Source: Symbiodinium natans
Taxonomy: Eukaryota > Sar > Dinophyceae > Suessiales > Symbiodiniaceae
DNA length: 62,000 nucleotides
NCBI GenBank assembly: GCA_905221605.1
Contig: CAJNDS010000213.1
Coordinates: 398,212 to 460,211 of the forward strand
Direction: 5' to 3'
The translations under genes were made by a program, and so were the position numbers. Shown here piece after piece: positions 13,401 through 22,400 of the stretch (position 1 is its first letter; every line of letters begins with the position of its first letter). The notes beneath the pieces were generated by a model, which ran no database searches, was not told where the DNA came from, and saw nothing but the letters and a program-made list of their open reading frames with translations.

Positions 13401-16400
13401 AAACTCCTAAACCCCTAAACCCCTAAACCCCTAAACCCCTAAACCCCCAAAACCCCTAAACCCCTAAACCCCAAAGCCCTAAACCCTGAGCCCACCCACG
13501 TTTGTGCCCCCGAGGCTCACAAGCCCTGCCTGGAGACCTTCTCGGCGGCGTCTAAACTCCTGGAAGCTGCCACAACCTCTGAGTTCGGAGCTATTTAGGG
13601 TTTGGGGTTTAGGGTTTAGGATTTAGGCTTTAGGGTGTAGTAGGCTGGGGGTCTTAGGGGTTTTGGGGGTTTAGGTTTAGGGCTTTAGGGTGTAGGGTTT
13701 CGAGCTTTGAGGCGTTGAGGGGTTTAGGGGGCTGAGGGGTGTTGGAGATGTTCGTCCAGGCTGCCCAGAAACCTTCTCTACCTCTAAATACTTAAACCTG
13801 AACAAAAACCCTCAAACTTCCTGATGAAAAACCCAATTCGTTCAACCCAAAACCCCACCCCCCACCCCCTCAGGGAAATCATGGGAACCCTAAACCCTAA
13901 ACCCTAAACCCTTAACCCTAAACCCTAAACCCTAAACCCTAAAACCTGCTCAAAAGCCCTGCGGCTGAGCATACGACAGAGGTCGGCCTCCGGTCCATGA
14001 TCTCCTGAGCTCATGGGGTTTGGGGTTAGGGTTTAGGGTTTAGGGTTTAGGGTTAGGGTTTAGGGTTTAGGGTTTAGGGTTTAGGGTTTAGGGTTTAGGG
14101 TTGTTCAGGGTAGCGGACTGAGGCTGGGGGAGGACACCCTATGTACACCTTTAACTTTTTCAGGGATAGTATGGAAAGCATAAATTTCCATCCCTTACTG
14201 AGGTTAAGTACCTTTACAACCCCACTATGACAACCCGGTCTCCTGCGCAAAGGAGGGCCCAGAGACCACCACGACCTGGCCATGGCACTTGATCCCCTTC
14301 AGAGCCCTCTGCCAATCAATTCTCATCCTCTGGTTGGGTTTAGGGTTTAGGGTTTAGGGTTTAAGGTTTAGGGTTTCGGGGTTTAGGGGTTAGGGGTGTA
14401 GGGGTTTAGGGTTTAGGGTTTAGGGGTTTAGGGGTTTAGGGGTTTAGGGGTTTAGGGGTTTAGGGGGGTTTAGGGGTTTAGGGTTTAGGGGTTTAGGGGT
14501 TTAGGGGTTTAGGGGTTTAGGGGTTTAGGGGTTTAGGGGTTTAGGGGTGTAGGGGTTTAGGGGTTTAGGGGTTTCGGGGTTTCGAGGATTAGGGGTTTAA
14601 GGGTTTAGGGGTTTGGGGGGGTAGGGGTTTAGGGGTTTCGGGGTTTAGGGGATTAGGGGTTTCGGGGATTAGGGGTATAGGGATTTAGGGGGTTTAGGGT
14701 CTAGAGTCTGGAGGAAAATTAGGCCCATTCCAGGACTTTGGGGTTCAAAAGCAGTAAAAAAAAAAACAACTCAAGAATTCGTAGCACTATCCCAAAAACA
14801 CACCTATAAAGCCCCCTAAGAATCCTAAAAAGCCCTGCAAGCCCTCAAAAAACCCCCGAAAAGCCCGTAACAAAAGCCGCATCAGACACTTCCAAAACGC
14901 CCACAAAACCCGCAAGCCCTGCAAGCCCCTAAAAACACCTAAAACCCCAAACAAACCCTACAAAGCCCTTGTAAAACACACTCAAAAAGGCCACAAAGAA
15001 ACGAAAAATGAAAACAAAGAAACCCCTGAAAGCCCTGGCCCCCCCCTCCCCCCAAAGCTTCTTTCCTTAGATTCCTTAGAAGGCCCTTAAAACCCTGCGA
15101 ACAGAGGATTCCCAAATATGATCATTTTTGGGTTTAGGGTTCAGGGTAACCCTCTCTGCAAACATATTCCTGAATGTGATCCTCTTACTAAGTAGGGTAA
15201 CTATGGTTATATCCTTCTTTCGGGTACTTACAATTCTGCTTATAAGTACCCTAAACCCTAAACCCTAAACCCTAAACCCTAAACCCTAAACCCTAAACCC
15301 TAAACCCCCCTTGGATCCTCCTTATCTCCTCATTATAGAGCACCGAGCTTGGGGAGTCGGTGCCTGCGCCTCGCCCTCCTCGCGCCCAAGGGCCTGCTCC
15401 GGGGTGCCAGATGCGTTGCAGGCACTTGGGGACCCTACACCCTGGCCAAGACACCACCCTAAGCCCTAGGGGCTTAGGGTTTAGGGTTTAGGGTTTAGGG
15501 TTTGGGGTTTAGGGTTTAGGGTTTAGGGTTTAGGGTTTTAGGGTTTTAAGGTGTACGAAATTGAGGGGTACCTTATGGGGGTCCTTACAATCAGGGGATC
15601 CTACTATCTGGGGGTCAACATTAGGGGCGCCTGATTATCGTAAAAGCCCTTATCGGGTTCTTAAGGGAGGGGGGTTCAAGGGAGGTAGGTGCCTAGGGAA
15701 CCGAGTATTAGGGAACCTTGGGGTATATACCCACGTGAACCTCCCTCCCTGAAGAACCCAATCAATCTCTGAAGATCTACAGCCTGAAACGCCTCAAGCC
15801 CCAACACCCTAACACCCTGAAACCATCTAATCCTTTCAAACCCCCCCCCCCGAAACCCCGAAACCCGACACCCCAAACCCTAACATCCCCTAAACCCCTA
15901 AACCCCTAAACCCTAAACGCTACTAAAATCCCTAAGCCCGAAACCCTAAACCCTAAACCCTGAACGCCAAAATCCCTAAGCCCTAAACTCTGAGACCCTA
16001 AACCCTAAACCCTAAACCCTAAACAGGGTCGGCCTCAGGGATGACGTCGCACATGAGCTTCCGTGTCCCCAGCTCCACACCCTCCCAGGGCTTTAGTCTA
16101 CTTGGAGGTTCGTTTAGGGTTTAGGGTTTAGGGTTTAGGGTTTGGGGTTTGGGGTTTAGGGTTTAGGGTTTAGGGTTTCGGGTTTAGGGTTTAAGGTTTA
16201 GGGTTTAGGGTTTAGGGTTTAGGGTTTAGGGTTTACGGTTTAGGGTTTAGGGTTTAGGGTTTAGGGTTTAGGGTTTAGGGTACCTATAAGTAGGGTTTCA
16301 TGCTCGAAAATAGGTCATAACCACAGTTACCCTACGTACAGCCCTAGTTCTAAGTACGCATGAACCTCCAAGTGGTCTTTCTGGGGCTTGGGGGGTGCTT

Positions 16401-19400
16401 AGATTGTTTGGGGTTTAGGTGTTTCAGGGTTTAGGGTTTCAGGGTTTCGTTTGTCTGTCTCGGCCTAAACCCGAAAGACCCTAAGACCCTCAAGCAACAG
16501 GCAATACAGCCTAAACCCTAAACCCTAAACCCTAAACCCTAAACCCTAAACCCTAAACCCTAAAACCTCAACCCTAAACCCTAAAACTCTCATATCCCTA
16601 AACCCTAAACCCGCAATACAGCCTAAACCCTAAACCCTAAACCCTAAACCCTAAACCCTAAACCCTAAACCCTAAACCCTAAACCCTAAAACCTCAACCC
16701 TAAACCCTAAAACTCTCATATCCCTAAACCCTAAACCCGCAATACAGCCTAAACCCTAAACCCTAAACCCTAAACCCTAAACCCTAAACCCTAAACCCTA
16801 AACCCTAAACCCTAAACCCTAAACCCTAAACCCAAACCCTAAACCCTAAACCCTAAACCCTAAACCCTAAACCCTAAACCCTCCTTAGAGCGCCTTTGAC
16901 ACCGCTACCACAGGAATGCCAGCGGGGACCAGCTCCCGAATCGACGCGAGCGCCTCAGGCCAAAGGCTTCTGTGGGCTTGAAGAGTAGGGTTCAGGGTTT
17001 AGGTTCAGGGTTTAGGGTTTAGGGTTTAGGGTTTAGGGTTCAGGGTGTCGGGTTTAGGGTTTAGGGTTTGGGGTTGAAGTTGGTGACTTTTCCCTGATAT
17101 TGGGACAAAAATCTACCCCCCGCCCTCCCGCCCCCAAAAAAACTCTTAACCCCTAAGCCCGAAACCTGAAAGCCCGAGAGGCCGCAACCTTACGCGTACA
17201 GTAGGGCATTGGGTAACTTTGGGGTTTAGTGTTCAGGGTTTAGGGTTTAGGGTTCAGGGTTTAAGGTTTAGAGTTGTTTAGGGTTGTTTAGAGTTGTCTA
17301 GGGTTCTTTAGGGTCGTTTAGGGTTGTTTAGGGTTGTTTAGGGTTGAGGGTTTAGGGTTGGCAGGGCTTAGAAGGCTGTTTAACTCGTAGAGCTTCGGGG
17401 TTTATCAGGCGCGGAGGCTTTGTGGGGGCGTTCTGGGTTGGGTCTGAGAAGGGTTCTTGGGCTTACAAGGTTTGAACAGGGCGTTTAAGGCTTCTCGCGC
17501 CTACACGGGGTTGATATGGGTTTCGGGGCCTCCGCTTCCAGAACCCTAAACCCTAAAGCATAAACCCTAAACCCTAAACCCTACACCCTAAACCCTAAAA
17601 CCCTAAACCCCAAACCCAAAACCCTAAAACCCAAACCTTGACAAAGGGCTCCCCGCCTCCCGGGAGTGCTGGACCGGCACGGCGTGGATGAGGACATCAC
17701 AGCCAGGAAGCACCTCCTGAGTCTCATCTCGGATGGGTTTAGGGTTTAGGGTTTAGGGTTTGGGGTTTGGGGTTTGGGGTTTAGGGTTTAGGGTTTAGGG
17801 TTTGGGGTTTGGGGTTTGGGGTTTGGGGTTTGGGGTTTGGGGTTTGGGGTTCAGCATCTCAAGTCCGAGCATTCACTAGTCAAGCTCGTGACTCTGGTAG
17901 CGAAAATCTACCCACCCTTTGGATCCCACAATATAGGAAAATGTCATAGTTTTAACTTCATCTAATCAAAAGAACGGAGTTGTCGACCTTCATTTGTATA
18001 AGGACAAATCATGTCTGAAACACAACCAGAACCGACGAACATTCGCCTGAACCCTCCAGCGCTGGCATCGCAGGGCAGGGCATCCCCAAACCAGGCAGCC
18101 CCATTGGTTTGGGGTGGGTCAGAAAGTCGGATGGGGGGGGGGTTGGGGGAGGAGGTTGGGAGGGGTGCGGCCCCTGAGGGGGGGAGACGAGTGAGGCAAA
18201 AGTGCCCGCCCACGAATCGGCAGTGGCCGCCCACGAAGCAGGCAAATTTTGCCATCAAACCAGGCAAATGCCCACGAAGCAGGCAAATTTTGCCCGCGAA
18301 CCAGGCAAATGCCGACGAATCAGGTAAGTTTGCCTGATTCATGGGCAAAACTTGCCGCCCACTGGGGCCGTTGAGGTTTCTGTCCCTTAAGAAAAAGAGG
18401 TTTGGGGTTTTGCGGTTTGCGGTTGGCGGTTTGGTGTTTGGGGTTTGGGGTTTGGCGTTTGGCGATTGGCGTTTGGCGTTTGGGGTGAGGGGGGGCGGGT
18501 ACTCTGGGGTTCCGATTATCAGGACGTTAGTTCTTGGGGGGTAGGCACCCTACACCCTAAGCCCCCTGTTTCCCCCTAAACCCTAAACTCTAAACCCTAA
18601 ACCCCAGAAACCCTAAAAGAAATAGAATTGCCAAGCAAGCTTGCAGTCTAGCCCCCCCTCTTGGTGCTCCTGGCTGGTGATCCCACGGGGGCTTTAAATG
18701 GAAGCGACGCACTTGGAGATTCCTTCGGGTACTTATCAGCCGGGTCAAAAGTTGGCCATAACCTTATTTAGGGTTTTTGGGTTTAGGATTTAAGGCTTAG
18801 GGGCACTTATAAGTAGTGCCAGAAGCTTGTAAGTGGTTGTTGAACCTTCTTTAGGGTCCTTATCGCCTTACTTCTAAAGTATTCATGAACCTTCAGATAG
18901 GGGGGGGGGGGTTCAGATGTAGAGATGTAGGACTAAGACAATCCGAGTCCCTAAACCCTAAACCCTAAACCCTAAACCCTAAACCCTAAACCCTAAACCC
19001 TAAACCCTAAACCCTAATCCGGACGGGTCACCGCCGCATCCAGAGTTGCATGCACATTCTTTGGCAAGTCGAACTCTGAGAGGTACCTGACTCAAGGCCC
19101 CCCAGGCTCTCAAAAATGTCCCCCGAAGCCCTTAAGCCCAACCCCGAAGCCCCACCACCAAACCTCCTAAAACCCGAGATCCGAAGCCTTAAACCCTAAA
19201 TCCGAAGCCCTCAAGCAGCAGCGCTTTCTGGCCTCAGGACCTTCTGGGAGCTGTTTACGGTGAGAATTTTGGGGTTCTGCGAACCCCTAAACCTTCAAAC
19301 CCTAAAAAACCTAAAAACCCTAAAAACCCTAAAAACCCTAGAAACCCTACAAACCCTAAAAACCCTAAAAACCCGAAAAACCCTAAAAACCCCAAAAACC

Positions 19401-22400
19401 CTAAAAACCCTAAAAACCCTAAAAACCCTAAAAACCCTAAAAAACCCTAAAAACCCTAAAAACCCCTAAAAACCCTAAAAAACCCTAAAAACCATAAAAA
19501 ACCCTAGAAACCCGAGGCCCGGGCTTGGGGTTGATGTGCTTGCGGTTGATGTACTTGCACACCTCAGCGAGGAGGCCGGGCGCAGAGCTCTTGGGTTTAG
19601 GGTTTAGGGGTTCGGGTTTCGGGCTTGGGGTTTAGGGTTGAGGGTTTAGGGTTTGAAGGTTTAGAATTTGGGGGTTTGGGGTTTGGGGTTGAAATCTTGC
19701 TCTCTGGGGTTTAGGGTTGTACGAGTTTGGGGCTGAACGTAATAGGGCTTAGGCTTATCAAGTTAGGGGTTTAGGGGGGGTTTAGGGCTTTAGGGGTTTA
19801 GGGGTTTAGGGGGTTTAGGGGTTTAGGGGTTTAGGGATTTAGGGGTTTAGGGGTTTCGGGGTTTAGGGGTGTAGGGGTTTAGGGGTTTAGGGGTTTAGGG
19901 GTTTAGGGGTTTAGGGGTTTAGGGGTTTAGGGGTTTAGGGGTTTAGGGGTTTAGGGGTTTAGGGGTTTAGGGTTTAAGGGGTTTAGGGGCCAAACATAGC
20001 TGCTCTTGCAGCCCCTAGTATCGGGGCCGCAGAGTAGGGTAGACAATGTTCTACTCCAAGGGGGCGATCTTGGCAATGATTTTGGCACCCCGATTCTATG
20101 CACCTCAGCTCAAACCTTCAAGCCTTCGTCTGGTAGCGATTGCTCTCATTCTTGACAGGACCTAAACCCCAAGCCCTTAACCCTCAACCCTAAATCCAAG
20201 AGGCTACCAAGAAAATGGCCTCATTCCTGGAAATTGACGGTTGCATAATGAGGCTTGAGGGCCTCACGGTGGGTCTATCAAGGCACCTGTAAGTAACCCC
20301 ACCCCCCAGCCCCCACCACAAACAAAACAAAGACAACGTCCGGAGTCCGCAGCCCCAAAAAAGGCCCCAAAAAAATCGAAAGCCACCACCCTGAACCCTA
20401 AGCCCTAAGCCCTAAGCCCTAAACCCTAAACCCAAAACCCTAAACCCTAAACCCGAATTTCGTGAGGCCAAGGAAGACGGGCGCCCCTACCGACTTGTTG
20501 CGAACGATCATGCTGACGTTGTGCCCCTTGCGCGCCTGGGGGGCGGCTTCTAGGGTCTAGGGTTTGGGGTTTAGGGTTTAGGGTTTAGGGGATTTAGTGG
20601 GTTTCGGGAAATTAGGGTGTAGAGTGTTTAGGGAGGCTTTAAGGATTTTAGAAGATTTAGGGGGTTCAGGGATCTAGGGGGGGGGGTTAGGGGTGGAGGG
20701 TTTTGTACAGGGAGGGTTTTTTCGGGAGGGTTTAGGGCTTGGAGCTTCCTAGCTTCTGAAAAACAAAACGGGGTTTAGGAGCGTTGAGAGGGCGGGGGTA
20801 GTCTTTGGGCCCCCGTAACCCTATACTCGACAAACTTCTCCATGGGAATTTATAAGCCGGGTGAGAAGTAGGGTGGGTAACTATGGCTAAATCCTGATTT
20901 AGGGTACTTATAACTGTATGTACAAGTACGAACCCATGAGCCGTCAAGTACACTCTAAACCCTACCCCCTAAACACTAAAACCCCCATTTTATCCTCGTT
21001 ATTGAGGGGCTCTGCCGCTGGTTGCGGGCGTCAATTCTGAAGCTGGTCGACGTGGCACCCAGCTTTTGGGGGCTCAGGGGCGTTTGGGGATTTTGGGTTT
21101 AGGGTTCAAGGTCTAGGGTTTAGGGTGCCCACTTGCACTCACTACTCGGTCACAAGAAACGACTCCGTCACTGATTGCGGGACTAGTGTGCGCTCGAACA
21201 CTCAACAATGCCAACCCCTAGCACATGCGCAACACCGCTCGAAGCCTACACATACTTGCAAGTGGGTGAGAAGGCCGCGAAGGCCTTGCTTGTAGCGCTT
21301 GGAACTTCGCACCATTCCGCTAAACATCTGTCAAAGGCGGGAAATAAGCGACTGGGTGTATGGCAACATGAGCCGCCATAGCAGTGCCGAACGCGCCACC
21401 ACCCATGACGACGACCTGCTCCGTGTTGGACGCAAGATTTGGCAGTGGGCTGCTGCTTTGGTGATTTCAAGTTGGGCTTGGGGAACCCCCTATGAGCCCT
21501 ATGAACCCTGTGAAGCCTCTGAACCCGATGAATGAACATGAACCCCATGAACCTTATAAACCCTATGAACCCTTTGAACCCTATGAACCCTATGAACTGC
21601 ACTGGGTGGTGAAGGGATACAACCCAGGTCATACAGTATGCTCTTGATTCTCAAGCAAACTGACAGCAATCCGGAGACGGACCGGATAAAGGTGCGAAGT
21701 GATCCACTCCTTATCGATGAGAAGGCAGCCCAAGAACCAGAGGTGATGTCGCGACCAGCGAATCCACGAACTATGCTGGGTACGCAACGTGCACTGGGAG
21801 AAGACGTCTAGAGGTTCAGTTGCGTCCGGACAAACACATACGATTTGCACTGGACTGCTCCAGTTGGCCGTAGCAGTAGCGAGGTTTGCGTGCTGATAGG
21901 GCTGGTTTGTTTGACTTGCTCCCCTGGTAGCAGTGGCAGCAGTGCTTGCACGTGATGTGTCCTTACTGGTCTCGTTCGTCCTCGGCGGAAGGCTGTTTTG
22001 TGATCCTGGCCAACACAGCCCAAATCAACCAAACAAGAACAGCAAGCCTGCCATCTTGCACCACGGCGATTTGTCCAACACCCCGCGCGATGGCAGCCCG
22101 CAAATATATACACATATATATATATATATATATATACACCTGCATGTATGTGTATATGTATGTGTGTGTATGTACATATGTATGTGTATGTGTACGTGTG
22201 CCTGTATGTGTAGATGTATGGGTATACATATATGTATACACGTAGAGGTATCTGTATATGACATGCATATGTATATGTAAACGTATACCTACATAACATG
22301 TATAAACACACACACACACACTCACTCACATCTATGCACACACACACACATCCTATGCATACATGCATTTGCTCCTCCGTTTTCGGCGACACCTATTTCT

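Noticed and set aside
17640-17735. Plus-strand exon with an open frame ([18 protein letters not shown])
   Set aside because: It is the antisense of gpsA exon 5, whose minus-strand product matches the family precisely.
20990-21075. Exon at 21.0 kb ([16 protein letters not shown])
   Set aside because: Lies inside gpsA intron 1 and cannot be fitted between exons that already join in phase.
21629-22392. Protein-coding gene over the TA/TG microsatellite
   Set aside because: Overlapping frames on both strands rich in Tyr/Ile/His/Thr come from the dinucleotide repeats.
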